Assembly: GCA_009760885.1 (NCBI GenBank) | Contig: CM019713.1 | Location: 10,096,774-10,160,773 of the forward strand | From: Achatina immaculata | Lineage: Eukaryota > Mollusca > Gastropoda > Stylommatophora > Achatinidae | Length of the DNA: 64,000 bases | Direction: 5' to 3' | Shown here: positions 20,458-30,920 of the stretch, piece by piece | Layout: each line of letters starts with the position of its first letter | Position numbering within the stretch: the stretch's first letter is position 1 | Position numbers and translations under genes: made by a program | Notes under the pieces: generated by a model | The model's input: only the letters and a program-made list of their open reading frames with translations | What the model was told of the DNA's origin: nothing | Database searches by the model: none

Positions 20458-20647
20458 GATGTTTCGTGACCGAGTGGTTAGTGGGCTGGCCTTTCACAGC
20501 TAGAGGGTTGCTCGTCTTGCTCTTCTGTAGCTCCGGGTTCAATTCTCTTGACAACCCATAATTTTTCTTTGTCTAATGTCTGTATTCTTCTTCTAAACTT
20601 GTCTTGCTCTCATGCTTCGTAGTGCACGTTTTTGTTTCAGTATTTAT
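20458..20647 (+). repeat. SINE-2-like copy, tRNA-related head
   Basis: The head carries GACCGAGTGGTTAGTGG (A-box region) and GGGTTCAATTC (B box) about 70 bp apart. TAATTTTTCTTTGTCTAATG follows, like the SINE-2 body at 3670. The rest of the body is diverged. Confidence 0.65.
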
Positions 20648-21010
20648 TATGATTCATTCATTCATTTGCTTGTCCCATGTGGAACTTTGCCTCCCTAACA
20701 GCACTCCTGTAGGCCTCTCGGTTTGAGCAAGATGGCCTGCAGATCATCAACGATGTCTTGCAGCCATCTTCGCCTTGGTCTTCCTCTCTTTCTTTTTCCC
20801 ATTATGTACTCTTCCAAGACAGTTCTCTCTAGATTATCATGACGTTTAATGTGTCCATTATATTTAAGTTTTCTCTCTTTAATACTCTTTACTAGCCAGC
20901 CTTCTTCAATATTAAGTTCTTGTAGTATGGATATATTCGTTCTTTTTTGTGTCCATGATATATTTATTGTGATATATCTTAGAAAACTTTTCTCCAGTCT
21001 GAAATCCTTT
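20648..21010 (-). pseudogene. LINE-A reverse-transcriptase C-terminus and 3' end
   Basis: The minus strand reads RTNISILQELNIEEGWLVKS, then IKERKLKYNGHIKRHDNLER and GKRKRGRPRRRWLQDIVDDL. The 3' UTR and an (AATG)n tail at 20648 follow. This is the usual tail domain after a LINE polymerase. Catalytic motifs lie further upstream in the element and are absent here. Confidence 0.87.
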
Positions 21011-21245
21011 TGTGCGCGATTACAGAATGGAACTAGCAGAAACGCTTAAGTATGCACGCATGCGCAAAACGAGGTGTCGGTAAATGCTATAATTTTGACA
21101 TCTTGGCAAGATCCGCTACCGCGCCCTAAAAAAACATTACAGGGGGCGGAGACAGTGAAAATAACATGACGTACTGTTGTGAAGGCGGGTGATGTAATAA
21201 CTTAAATGATTAAATTAAGCGACAGCTCAGGGTACAAAATGTCAA

Positions 21246-21263
21246 CGCCCCCCCCCCCCCCCC
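21246..21263. repeat. C homopolymer
   Basis: Run of about 18 C. Similar runs occur at 2891, 11460, 15285, 24660 and 47473. Confidence 0.9.
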
Positions 21264-21343
21264 GCAGAAGTTTCATCTGCGAGAGAAACAATGAAGGAAA
21301 AAAAAACGGAAAGAAGAGTGAAGAGTGAATATACGTTAAATGC

Positions 21344-21571
21344 TCAACTCTTTCACTCCCCAGTTAGTTTCCAGGCTGTGTAAGAATAACATTCTGGTAG
21401 AAGGAAACTGGAAGGGAGTTACCCCACAATTTAAACATATGAGTTACATTAGAAAATGTGCTGCTTTTCATTTTACTTAAGACTTTGCCTGAATATCACT
21501 CTCAGAGTTGATTGGCGTAGTCATGCAAGATCTACCAACCCTGCCAGCGTTGTTTTGAAGTGAAAGAGTCA
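21344..21571. mobile_element. MITE, copy 1 (terminal repeats like TTAACTCTTTCACTCC)
   Basis: About 228 bp that starts TCAACTCTTTCACTCCCCAG and ends AAGTGAAAGAGTCA in inverted form. The interior (ATGCAAGATCTACCAAC, GCCAGCGTTGTTTTG) recurs at 39711-40237 and 57464-58986. There is no coding capacity, which fits a non-autonomous DNA transposon. Confidence 0.75.
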
Positions 21572-21572
21572 C

Positions 21573-21866
21573 GAGAAAACGATTAGAAGAGTAAATATAC
21601 GTTACAACGTAAGGAGAAAACGGATGGGAAAAGTAAATATACGTTACAACGTAAGGAGAAAACGGATGGAAAAAGTAAATATACGTTACAACGTAAAGAG
21701 AAAACGGATGGAAAAAGTAAATATACGTTACAACGTAAAGAGAAAACGGATGGGAAAAATAAATATACGTTACAACGTAAGGAGAAAACAGATGGAAAAT
21801 TAAATATACGTTACAACATAAAGAGAAAACGGATGGTAAAGTATATATTCGTTACAACGTAAAGAG
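21573..21866. repeat. Minisatellite, 42-bp unit, 7 copies
   Basis: The unit contains GAGAAAACGGATGG and AAATATACGTTACAACGTAA. A related half-unit, GTGAATATACGTTAAA, sits just left of the MITE at 21325, so the MITE may have landed inside the array. Confidence 0.93.
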
Positions 21867-21871
21867 ACCCC

Positions 21872-22038
21872 CTCCCCTCATTTATGCATGCGAAAGCTGG
21901 AAAACAACTAAAGAAATAGACAAGAAATTAGACTTTTTTGAAAACAAATCCAAAAGCAGGAAAAATTGGCGAACTACATTGCGAGCCCTATGTGACGTTT
22001 AACGGCACGGGAAGGATATAAGATATAAGACAAGATAA
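21872..22038 (+). pseudogene. LINE-E 3' end, internally deleted
   Basis: Reads LIYACESWKTTKEIDKKLDF (the Y.CESW motif of LINE C-termini), then jumps to RKNWRTTLRALCDV and a stop. It ends in ATATAAGATATAAGA. The same end occurs at 51590-52025 and inverted at 62775-62855. Confidence 0.78.
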
Positions 22039-22041
22039 TAA

Positions 22042-23380
22042 TCATGAAGACACAATTAAATGATTACATAAATAAATAATAAACTTATGTCACGCCCATA
22101 CACTCTACGCTCTGATTTATGCAACAACATGAAATAAACGTGCATTCTTACATTCATTCAAAACTAATAAATTTATAGAAAAGCAGCATAAAAATTATAA
22201 CACTCAAGCCATACTTTAAACTACTTTAGACCATGCTTAGGGAGGCATATAGTCCATATCAAACAGATGTTGACATAGTTTAAAGTTATAAGAACGAATA
22301 TTACTTATAAGTTTTACATGAATTGGTAGGGGATCCCAAAGGTAAGCAGCTGAGTAAGAGAAGCTTTTTTTAAAAAATATGTCAAGCCTTGGTTTTGGGA
22401 GAATACAACTGTTTAAGCATTGACTGTGTTTTGGGTTGGATTTGAACAACGACCGCAGTTAGGGTGGAGCATTGTGTGATAGAATTTTATGAATTAACTT
22501 GGCCTTGTTGATAAGAAATCTCTTTTTGAGGGGTAAAATATCAAGATGTTTGTCCTTATTTGTAATATGTGCTGCATGTTTGTCACCAATAAACTTTACT
22601 GCTCGTTTTTGAAGTGAGTAAAGTCTTTTCATGTTTGACATGGAGCAACCATCCCAGACTGTGGAACAGTAGTCCAAGTGTGTTTGTATCTGTGATATGT
22701 AGTATATTTTTATGTGTCTATTTCAAGAAAATGTTTAATTTTAGTACATTGGTAAAGTTTTTGTGCAATGAGTTTGGTTAGATTGTCTACATGACGATTC
22801 CAGCTGAGGTGGTGGTCAGTCATGAGACCTAGAGTTTTATGTTCCCTAACATTCTCTATCTGTGAAGTTCTAGTTGGAGCTGTAGTGTTGTTGGTGAATT
22901 TATTAATTTTTGTCCTGTTGTAATAAGCATGGATTTTGTTTTGCTGGTGTTTATGAGTATTCTGTTGTTGTTCCTCCAGTTAATTAGACTGTTTATTTCA
23001 ATTTGAAGAGTTGACTCAAGGTTGATACAGTCATTGTCACTAGAGTAAACTGTGCAGTCATCATCAAAGAGGTCACAAAATAGTTTTTTAGATGAAGTGG
23101 AAGATCATTGAAGTAAATGGTAAACAGGAGAGGACCAATAATAGATCCATGTGGAACGCCATTATCAGCCACAGATGAACTTGACTTAGAGTTTTTGAGG
23201 CAAACTACCTGTTGTCTGTTGGAAAGAAAAGATGTCATAAATTTTGTCAAGTCAGGGTGTAATCTAGAAGTCTCAGGCTTTCTAACTAGGATTTCATGGT
23301 CAATCATGTCAAATGCTTTTTTAAAGTCAACAAGGACAACACCACATAATTTATCATCGTTTATATCAGATAACCGTAAG
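22042..23380 (-). mobile_element. CR1/L2-like LINE, 3' 1.3 kb
   Basis: Contains the polymerase domain, the C-terminal tail and a 3' UTR shared with 32458-32985 and 46396-46780. GVPHGSIIGPLLFTIYFNDLP is the standard palm motif of the Jockey/CR1/L2 group. Frameshifts and stops are present. The fragment is 5'-truncated near 23380 against an AAG-rich tract. Confidence 0.87.
22237..22677 (-). pseudogene. CR1/L2-like LINE C-terminal domain
   Basis: Two adjoining minus frames give MDYCSTVWDGCSMSNMKRLY (the DYC..VW motif after the polymerase) and FKKSFSYSAAYLWDPLPIHVK (the SFS..A..LW..LP motif near the C-terminus). A stop separates them. Confidence 0.87.
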
Positions 23381-23390
23381 AAGAAGAAGA
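22960..23390 (-). pseudogene. CR1/L2-like LINE reverse-transcriptase domain
   Basis: Minus-strand order: VVLVDFKKAFDMIDHEIL (motif A with catalytic Asp), FMTSFLSNRQQVVCL, and VPHGSIIGPLLFTIYFNDLP (motif B region). After a frameshift comes DLFDDDCTVYSSDND, motif C, with FDDD in place of the usual F/Y-ADD. It lies about 0.3 kb upstream of the C-terminal domain, in one element. Confidence 0.88.
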
Positions 23391-23422
23391 AGAAGTAGGA
23401 GGAGAAGAAGAAGAAGAAGAAC
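23381..23422. repeat. (AAG)n microsatellite
   Basis: GAA/AGG trinucleotides next to the 5' truncation point of the LINE. Confidence 0.93.
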
Positions 23423-24003
23423 TCTGGTAGGATGAGCAAGCTTGACATTGAAAGAACCATTGTCCACCAACCACCCAGTGAACTCGTATCTCTCAACACG
23501 GATACTCGGTATGCCCAGTCTTTGGTGGGTGGCAGAGATCGCGATACCCCGGATATAATGGAGACTTTATGTAGAGAATAAAATGCTTCAGAAGAAAGAG
23601 AATATCTACCTGCAGAGCGAAGCACACTGGATTATACTGCAAACACGCACGGTTGGGGAGGGGAGGGGAGAGAGTTGACGAATGAAGGGTAAAATACAAT
23701 ATCACGGTCAAATCTCTGCGGGTTAAAAAAAAAAAGGAACTAGGTCGACTAGAAAGTTTTCATCTTCGTTGTCATCTCCGTTGTTCGCCCAGACATGACG
23801 CAAATATCTTTTCTCTGAAATTCTGCAGTTTGCTTCTGGTTTTCTACATCACCGCAGAGCTTCTCTTATGGAACTGGGGTGGGGGGGAGAGGGGGGGGCG
23901 CTCCTCTGGTCAGACCCTCTCTCTCTGAATGGGTTATGTTTCTGGCGTTTCTGGAGATTCTTTTGCCATAGTAATCGGTGATATTAAATCTCTATACAAC
24001 AAT
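23423..24003. other. Unannotated stretch
   Basis: G-rich runs near 23880-23900. No homology recognised. Confidence 0.5.
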
Positions 24004-24112
24004 CTAAATGGATGCATCAGCAGCAGGGGCATCTTGCTTACAACCGAGAGGCTTACAGGAGAGCTGGTAGGGAGGCAAAGTTCAGCAAGGAACATGCAAA
24101 TGACAGATACAA
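24004..24112 (+). repeat. LINE-A 3' end, short copy
   Basis: Begins AAATGGATGCATCAGCAGC and ends GCAAGGAACATGCAAATGAC, without a multi-unit tail. Confidence 0.87.
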
Positions 24113-24689
24113 CAATCTTCAAATAAAAAAATATGTTCTTCTATCGTCAGGCCGCCTGCTGCACCCACAGATTCCTCTGCTACCATCTCAGCCTGACCAT
24201 CTTTCTACGGGAAGGCACACCTATATATCTCTCTCCTCCTCCTCCTCTTTAATGCCACCACCTGGACTTGAAATTGCGATGTTTCTCTAATAAACAACGA
24301 CTGCCCTAAGTGTTTTCCTTCTTACCTGCGGGCCCCCCCCCCCCGGTTACACAGGAACATACGCACCTGTAGGCGAACCGCATTCCGTCTATAAATGTTA
24401 CCTGCATGCAAAGCCAGGCCGTGCTTACTCAAGATTAATTGTCAGAGTCATGTAAACATATGGCAAGGGTGCTGGCACGCAGGTGTAAGTAAAGGCGTGT
24501 TTGGCTGAGCTTGCAGAAATAATCTAGTAATCTTATCTAACAGAATAACTGCGATTGTCGAAACTGACTTGCCTTCATTTTGCCGTCAAAAAAAAAACTT
24601 GTACTTGCTGTGGCTTTTCTCCGCGTGGCTTCTTTTGATCAACTTTTATTTTGACTGTTCCCCCCCCCCCCCCATGATAGCGACTACTA
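24113..24689. other. Unannotated stretch with C runs
   Basis: C homopolymers near 24333 and 24660. No other feature. Confidence 0.5.
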
Positions 24690-24933
24690 ATCCGGAGGTA
24701 CTGGGTTCAAGTCCCAGCATTGGGATTTTTTTCTGGTACCACCACACCCCACAAAAAAGGATTGGGGGGGGGGGGCGTCTAACCCAGCCTCTAAAAGTGG
24801 ATACCAAAGAAATCTGAGAAGGTAAATGAAGTCAGGCGTGATAATGACCACATCAGACTTTCATGTAGCACGTGATCTTGAAAAGAGGGGCCTAACACCT
24901 TATCCCCAATATGCCTTAATGGCTTTTACCTTT
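24690..24933 (+). repeat. SINE-A copy, head partly truncated
   Basis: Keeps the B box GGGTTCAAGTCCC and GGGATTTTTTTCTGGTACC. The shared tail follows (AAGTCAGGCGTGATAATGACC, ATGCCTTAATGGC) to TTTACCTTTACC. Confidence 0.88.
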
Positions 24934-25159
24934 ACCTGACAGGTAGCGAAAATCTGATCTTCTGTACAGTCTCAAGCCTATATACAGAACCTTTTGATAA
25001 ATTAAGTTATTTTACGTACACATGGACTTGTTTTATTTATTTATCTATCTTTTTTTTATTTGGAGCCTCTATTTCTGGTATCCACTTCAGGCCTGGTTGA
25101 CTTCCAAATGTATGAACCTCATCTTTCCTTTGGAGCTGATTGACAGAGTGAAGAACAGG

Positions 25160-25360
25160 TTGGTGCAACTTTGGCAACCACTTTCCCCACACATGCTGTC
25201 CAAGCAACTTTGGCAACCAATTTCTCTACACAGGCTGTCCAAGTAACTTTGACAACCACTTTCTCCACACAGGCTGTCCGGGCAACTTTGGCAATCTCTT
25301 TCTCCATACAGGTTGTCCAAGTAACTTTGGCAAGTATTTTCTCCACACAGGTTGCCCAAA
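25160..25360. repeat. Minisatellite, 39-bp unit, 5 copies
   Basis: The unit contains GTCCAAGTAACTTTGGCAAC and TTTCTCCACACAGG. Because 39 is 13 codons, open frames arise on both strands; none resembles a known protein. Confidence 0.9.
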
Positions 25361-25755
25361 CAAGGTCTATCGTCATTTGTTATGATTACGCCATTCTATC
25401 AAATGTTGATAGAATCGACCATGAGATAGAATCGACCATGAGAGAATCCACTGAACAAAAATAACACTCAGAAACTCTCACACATATTTAATCTGTAACA
25501 ACAATTAGCAAAGCTTCGGTGGTTATTAAAACGGGGAGCCGAGACAGGCACGTACCAAATTCTGTGATGCTGATTCCTTTAACTAATTATCACATTACCT
25601 GTAGTGAAAACGTTGTCTAAAGACGAAGCGCGCGGGACTAACATTCAGTTTTTGGATGAGCATTTTTGTCATTGAGAACTTTCTTCCATGTTTCTACCCC
25701 ATCTTGTTTCATTGACTGGAGATTCTGTATTTTAAAAGTCTCGTTTCTGCCCATT

Positions 25756-25756
<1 letters not shown>

Positions 25757-25806
<50 letters not shown>
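25757..25806. repeat. (CT)n microsatellite
   Basis: About 24 uninterrupted CT dinucleotides. Confidence 0.97.
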
Positions 25807-25810
<4 letters not shown>

Positions 25811-25861
25811 TCTGGCATATTAAAAACGTCAGATCTTCACAACCAACGGTTGGGCGTTCTT

Positions 25862-26240
25862 GTATTTCACGGCACCACAGATCTTCCCGTGGCGGTGTCT
25901 CTTTAGTTCACGGCACCACAGATCTTCCTGTGGCTGTGTCTCTCGTAGTCCACGGCACCACAGATCTTCCCGTGGCGGTGTCTCTTTAGTTCACGGCACC
26001 ACAGATCTTCCCGTGGCGGTGTCTCTTTAGTTCACGGCACCACAGATCTTCCCGTGGCGGTGTCTCTTTAGTTCACGGCACCACAGATCTTCCTGTGGCG
26101 GTGTCTCTTTAGTTCACGGCACCACAGATCTTCCCGTGGCGGTGTCTCTTTAGTTCACGGCACCACAGATCTTCCTGTGGCTGTGTCTCTCGTAGTCCAC
26201 GGCACCACATATCTTTCTGTGGCAGCTTCTCTTGTAGTGG
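25862..26240. repeat. Minisatellite, 41-bp unit, about 9 copies
   Basis: TTCACGGCACCACAGATCTT, CCCGTGGCGGTGTCTCTTTA units. Variant units with TCTCGTAGTCC appear near both ends of the array, at about 25945 and 26190. Confidence 0.93.
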
Positions 26241-26523
26241 CAGTACTTCGTTTTATAAAGAGGCCCGTGTTTTCCCGTCTTAAAACCGACCAACAGCGGT
26301 CCAGATCATCCAAACAGAAATAAGTCAGTCACGGAGAATCATTTCACTAGTCTCAAACGTTTTCTTTATTTCCGTTGTGAAACCAACTAAAACATCGACG
26401 CTCACGCAAAAGGGGGTGTGCTTCCTGATCAACAAAACAAACCGACTCAAGTAAAGCGTCATATTTCTACTCCGGCGACCAGTTGGTATAACTAAGAGTC
26501 CCAAACGAGTGGACCCTAACTGC

Positions 26524-26887
26524 TTTCTCTCTGTGTGTCTCTCTGTGTCTCTCTCTGTGTCTCTCTCTGTGTCTCTCACTCTCTCTCTGTCTGTCTCTCT
26601 CTGTGTCTCTCTCACTCTCTCTGTCTCTCTCACTCTCTCTGTCTCTCTGACTTTCTGTGTCTCTCTCTCACTCTCTCTGTCTCTGTCACTCTCTGTCACT
26701 CTCTCTCTCTCTCTCTACTCTCTCTCTGTCTCTCTCATACTCTCCCTCTGTCTCTCTCTGTGTCTCTCTCACTCTCTCTGTCTCTCTCACTCTCTCTCTG
26801 TCTCTCTCACTCTCTCTCTGTCTCTCTCACTCTCTCTGTGTCCCTCTCACTCTCTCTGTGTGTCTCTCTCACTCTCTCTGTCTCTTA

Positions 26888-26920
<33 letters not shown>

Positions 26921-26922
26921 CA
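26524..26922. repeat. CT-rich imperfect microsatellite, about 400 bp
   Basis: TCTCTCTGTGTC and TCTCTCACTCTC motifs in changing order. Open frames rich in Ser and Leu here are composition artefacts. Confidence 0.95.
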
Positions 26923-27087
26923 GGAACTCTAAGAAAAGTCGAAAGTCCTGTCATGCCACTACTTGACCCTCTATTCTCTGCGTCTCAAGCCTTAACGTCA
27001 ACTGCTGTCCTAACGATCCCTGTTTCACGTACCCCTTTCAATGAGCCCGTTCACAGGAAACGTTTCGTCTTTTCTTGTCTGTAGCTC

Positions 27088-27298
27088 GTCATGATAATCT
27101 AGAGAAGACCGCCTTGGAAGGGTGCATAATGGGAAAAGAGAGGAAGACCAAGACGAAGATGGCTGCAAGACATCGTTGATGATCTGCAAATGGATGCATC
27201 AGCAGCAGGCCATCTTGCACACAACCGATAGGCCTACAGGAGTGCTGTTAGGGAGGCAAAGTTCCACAAGGGACATACAAATGAATGAATGAATGGCT
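27088..27298 (+). repeat. LINE-A 3' end with (GAAT)n tail
   Basis: Runs from GATAATCTAGAGAAGACCGC through GATGGCTGCAAGACATCGTT to GAATGAATGAATGG. It is the clearest of the plus-strand copies. Confidence 0.92.
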
Positions 27299-27594
27299 CG
27301 AGATTATTACACATTTCATTTATGTTATGTCGACATACTCTGCCACAGTAAGGTTTCTTAACAGATTTTTCATTCTGGCGGATGATTGGTGCAAACAACA
27401 TTCTCTGACATTTGTGGGGGTGGGGAGGTGGGGGGGGGGTGAACCGTGACAGACGTTCATGAAGACAGTTTACTGGCATGTCTGTGATAAAGTGACGAGA
27501 TTGTTCATTGCCTGAATGGTTTATATTTTTTTCGGACCTACATGTAGTCTCCCGACTCTTGAAAACCATCTCATCATATTCATTCACCAGTGAT
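27299..27594. other. Unannotated stretch
   Basis: A G-rich patch near 27416-27440 and nothing else recognised. Confidence 0.45.
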
Positions 27595-27630
27595 ATTCTT
27601 CTTCTTCTTCTTCTTCTTCTTCTTCTTCTG
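27595..27630. repeat. (TTC)n microsatellite
   Basis: About 11 TTC trinucleotides. It may be the reverse of a (GAA)n LINE tail, but adjacent sequence gives no support. Confidence 0.93.
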
Positions 27631-27779
27631 CAATAGACCGGAAAAAGAGAGTTTGAGTACAAATCTTATCACAGCATGAAACCAACATTCTGATCAAAGT
27701 CAGGTATAAAAACGAGCATGAAAGAGAGCAACACAAGACCTCCCTACATTGCCTGGACGGGGGAAAGCATGTCACTATC

Positions 27780-28345
27780 TCATCGCAGGACACAACAGAC
27801 CGTATAACAGACATGTATAACATCGCAGGACACAATAGACCGTATAACAGATATGTATAACATCGCAGGACACAATAGACCGTATAACAGACATGTATAA
27901 CATCGCAGGACACAACAGACCGTATAACAGACATGTATAACATCGCAGGACACAACAGACCGTATAACAGACATGTATAACATCGCAGGACACAACAGAC
28001 CGTATAACAGACATGTATAACATCGCAGGACACAACAGACCGTATAACAGACATGTATACATCGCAGGACACAACAGACCGTATAACAGACATGTATAAC
28101 ATCGCAGGACACGACAGACCGTATAACAGATATGTATAACATCGCAGGACACGACAGACCGTATAACAGATATGTATAACATCGCAGGACACAACAGACC
28201 GTATAACAGACATGTATAACATCGCAGGACACAACAGACCGTATAACAGACATGTATAACATCGCAGGACACAACAGACCGTATAACAGACATGTATAAC
28301 ATCGCAGGACACAACAGACCGTATAATAGACATGTATAACAATGT
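27780..28345. repeat. Minisatellite, 40-bp unit, 14 copies
   Basis: Unit landmarks are CATCGCAGGACACAACAGAC and CGTATAACAGACATGTATAA. One unit near 28057 lacks one base. Since 40 is not a multiple of three and the minus strand has no stops, three long overlapping minus frames (206-263 codons) result. They are artefacts. Confidence 0.95.
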
Positions 28346-28837
28346 GAAAATAAAGCACACAACTGATGACTGCACATGCGGAACTGGAAAAAAAAATCAA
28401 GAAACATCAACAAAAACATCATCTGTCTGCAAGGAAAGCCCTACATGCGAGGAGATAGTAAGGCACCCATGCACCAGCAGCAACTAATCCAGATCCAGCT
28501 GTACACCGATGTCGACAGCTTAAGGTGGACTTGCTGTGTTCTTCAAAGATATCCAATTTGACTTCTGAGAATGATGAAGAGGAAGAAGAAGATCTTGCAG
28601 ATCTGATTTTTCCCTTGTGGATTTGTAACGCGCTACCAAGCGCCCCCCCCCCTCCTCCCGCGCCCCAAACCTGTAAAAATCGACTAAGTTGTAGACATGG
28701 ATTAATGGGCCCGACGCACTGGCACCAAGAAAAACGGCCCCCTCGGACAGACCATCTGCTCGAAGGGGCAAGACAAGGCAGCATATACTGAACATGTGCA
28801 GCAGACAGAGACAGTAAGATGTCCACGAGAAGTTTGG
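28346..28837. other. Unannotated stretch
   Basis: GAAGAAG-rich near 28570-28590 and C-rich near 28642-28660. The short open frames on both strands have no recognised homology. Confidence 0.45.
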
Positions 28838-29195
28838 GGTGAAGACGCTTGCCGATGAGGCAATCAGCGACCCATAGCTGATATGCTAGCGTCAGGGTTA
28901 GCGAGACATAGCTGACCAAGACCCTGTCTCACTTCTTCGTGGGTCCCCCCCTGTAATAGACCTAGCCTGCCTAACGGGGCAGGGATCGCCATAGTCCCCA
29001 TAGTGGTGGAGTCTGCTAAAGAAGCATTGTACACCCCCCCCCCTTACTTTTTAGCTGTATTCCGGGACTGAAAAAGTACCTGCCATAACCCGCTCCCACG
29101 CCGATACGATGCTGTGTCTCAACACCTTCACAGCATCGGCTACCAAGAACACCAACTCGCAGTTACAGGGAGATAGCACAACACAAGACAAGAAG
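28838..29195 (+). repeat. R1 interspersed repeat, copy 3
   Basis: Near full length: GATGAGGCAATCAGCGACCC at 28855, TGGTGGAGTCTGCTAAAGAA near 29003 and GCATCGGCTACCAAGAACAC near 29134. It ends CACAACACAAGACAAGA. C-rich insertions break it at 28946 and 29034. Confidence 0.88.
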
Positions 29196-29404
29196 AGTTA
29201 CGAGAAGTTCGGTTCCACCAATATGAGACTTCTCCCGAATGTTGATGAAAAAACAAACAAACTAACAAATAAACCGAACAGACAGAAATCCCGGAGTCCT
29301 ACATTCCGTGGGCACTAACCTCATTCATATTTTCTGTGACCTCGACAGAAATTTACTAGTTGTAATGTGAAGGATTAAACAAAGAAAACTTAAATATATT
29401 TGAG

Positions 29405-29645
29405 CACATAAAACGCCAGGATAATCTACAGAAGACCGTCTTGGAAGAATACATAATGGGAAAAAGAAAGAGAGGAAGACTAAGGCGAAGATGGCTGCAA
29501 GACATTGTTGATAATCTACAAATAGATGCACCAGCAGCAGGGCATCTTGCTTACAAACTTTTAGGGAGACAAAATTCCACAAGGGACATGCACATGACTG
29601 ACTGACTGACTGACTGACTGACTGACTGACTGACTGACTGACTGA
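29405..29645 (+). repeat. LINE-A 3' end with long (GACT)n tail
   Basis: GATAATCTACAGAAGACCGT to CACAAGGGACATGCACATGA, then about 11 GACT units. A 40-bp piece (the usual ACCGAGAGGCCTACAGG region) is deleted near 29555. Confidence 0.92.
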
Positions 29646-29691
29646 AGATGTACGAGATACGGTACTCTGAAAATGCTACACGGACAAATCT

Positions 29692-30035
29692 AGTCATCAT
29701 TCATTTGCATGTCCCTTGCGGAACTTTGCCTCCCTAACAGCTCTCTTGTAGGCCTCTCGGTTGTAAGCAAGATGCCCTGCTGCTGATGCATCCATTTGCA
29801 GATCATCAACGATGTCTTACAGCCGTCTTTGCCTTGGTCTTCCTCTCTTTCTTTTTCCCATTATGTACTCTTCCAAAGCGGTCTTCTCTAGATTATCATG
29901 ACGTTTAATGTGTCCGAAATATTCAAGTTTTCTCTCTTTAATCCTCTTCACTAGCCAGCGTTCTTCAATATTAAGTTCTTGTAGTATTGATATGTTTGTT
30001 CTTTTCTGTGTTCATGATATTTGAAGAACTCTTCT
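29692..30035 (-). pseudogene. LINE-A C-terminus and 3' end, inverted relative to its neighbour
   Basis: The minus strand gives NISILQELNIEER-like, RENLNIS..., then GRLRRRWL-type residues and the 3' UTR, ending at ATTTGCATG near 29700. Its tail faces the plus-strand copy ending at 29645 across about 50 bp. Confidence 0.87.
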
Positions 30036-30249
30036 GGAAACATACCAAGAAACCAAAACAGCAACATGGAAATCTAGTCCTATCTATGATAAATCTGAGA
30101 CAGTCGTGAAACTTCGGCAGCAAATCTAAGATAGTTTTGACAAGCTGAAGCTGTCCGTGGCAGGTCTGACGGGGCGCTGACAAAATCTTGTAAATGGAGA
30201 AAGGGGGGAGGGCGGCGGGAAGGATCTTGGATAGGAGATCTCAACCGGG

Positions 30250-30430
30250 GGTGGGTGTTGGGGTGGGGATCTAAGGTTGGGGAAACAGGGGTTGGGGTGG
30301 GGATTTAAGGCTGGGGAACGGGGGTTGGGGTGGGGATTTAAGGTTGGGGAACGGGGGTTGGGGTGGGGATTTAAGGTTGGGGAACGGGGGTTAGGGTGGG
30401 GATTTAAGGCTGGGGAACGGGGGTGGGGGG
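30250..30430. repeat. G-rich minisatellite, 33-bp unit, about 5 copies
   Basis: Units built on GGGGGTTGGGGTGGGGATTT and AAGGTTGGGGAACG. Each unit has several runs of 3-5 G, so the plus strand could form G-quadruplexes. 33 bp is 11 codons, giving a repetitive frame without homology. Confidence 0.92.
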
Positions 30431-30494
30431 CATACTGGGAGCACAGTCTGACAGACTCAGATTGTTGGAATGTTGGTCGTTATACCTTCTTATT

Positions 30495-30578
30495 CCTTCT
30501 CCTCCTCCTTCTTCTTATTCCTCCTCCTCCTCCTCCTCCTTCTTCTTCTTCTTCTTCTTCTTCTTCTTCTTCTTCTCC
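30495..30578. repeat. (CTC)n / (TTC)n trinucleotide tract
   Basis: CTCCTC grading into TTCTTC. It is homopyrimidine on the plus strand. Confidence 0.93.
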
Positions 30579-30587
30579 CTGGAGCTG

Positions 30588-30845
30588 CCAGCTGATGTTC
30601 AGCACAGCCGATGCGGTGAAGATTTTGAGGCATATCATTGTGTCGGATTGAGAGCGGGCTACGGCGGTTATTTTATTTTTTCCAGTTCCTGAGTGGACTT
30701 ACAAAGCACGTGGTGCGTGCAGTACTTCTTTAGCAGACTCCACCACCATAGGGATGTGGCGATCCCAGGCTCGTTAGCCAGGCTAGGCCTGCTGGGGTTG
30801 GGGGAGCTGGAGTCTTGATCAGCTATGGTTCGCCAATCTTGAAGA
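30588..30845 (-). repeat. R1 interspersed repeat, inverted copy 4
   Basis: The minus strand reads GAACCATAGCTGATCAAGAC, then CTAGCCTGGCTAACGAGCC, TGGTGGAGTCTGCTAAAGAA and CATCGGCTGTGCTGAACAT. It is diverged but collinear with copy 1. Confidence 0.8.
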
Positions 30846-30874
30846 AGGTTATCAACTACGGGTTAACTTCGGCC

Positions 30875-30920
30875 TTTTCGGTGTATACCAGAAAAAAAAG
30901 AATCCCCACTATAATTGCTG
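30875..30920 (-). repeat. Possible SINE-A linker fragment
   Basis: GTGTATACCAGAAAAAAAAG followed by AATCCCCACT resembles the reversed SINE-A linker (CAGTGGGATTTTTTTCTGG). It is too short to be sure. Confidence 0.4.

Noticed and set aside
26509..27084. Ser/Leu-rich frames over 140-190 codons
   Set aside because: Low-complexity CT tract read in all three frames; composition artefact.
27584..28422. Three overlapping minus frames of 206-263 codons
   Set aside because: The 40-bp unit has no stop in any minus frame, so all three frames read through. The pattern is expected from the repeat alone.
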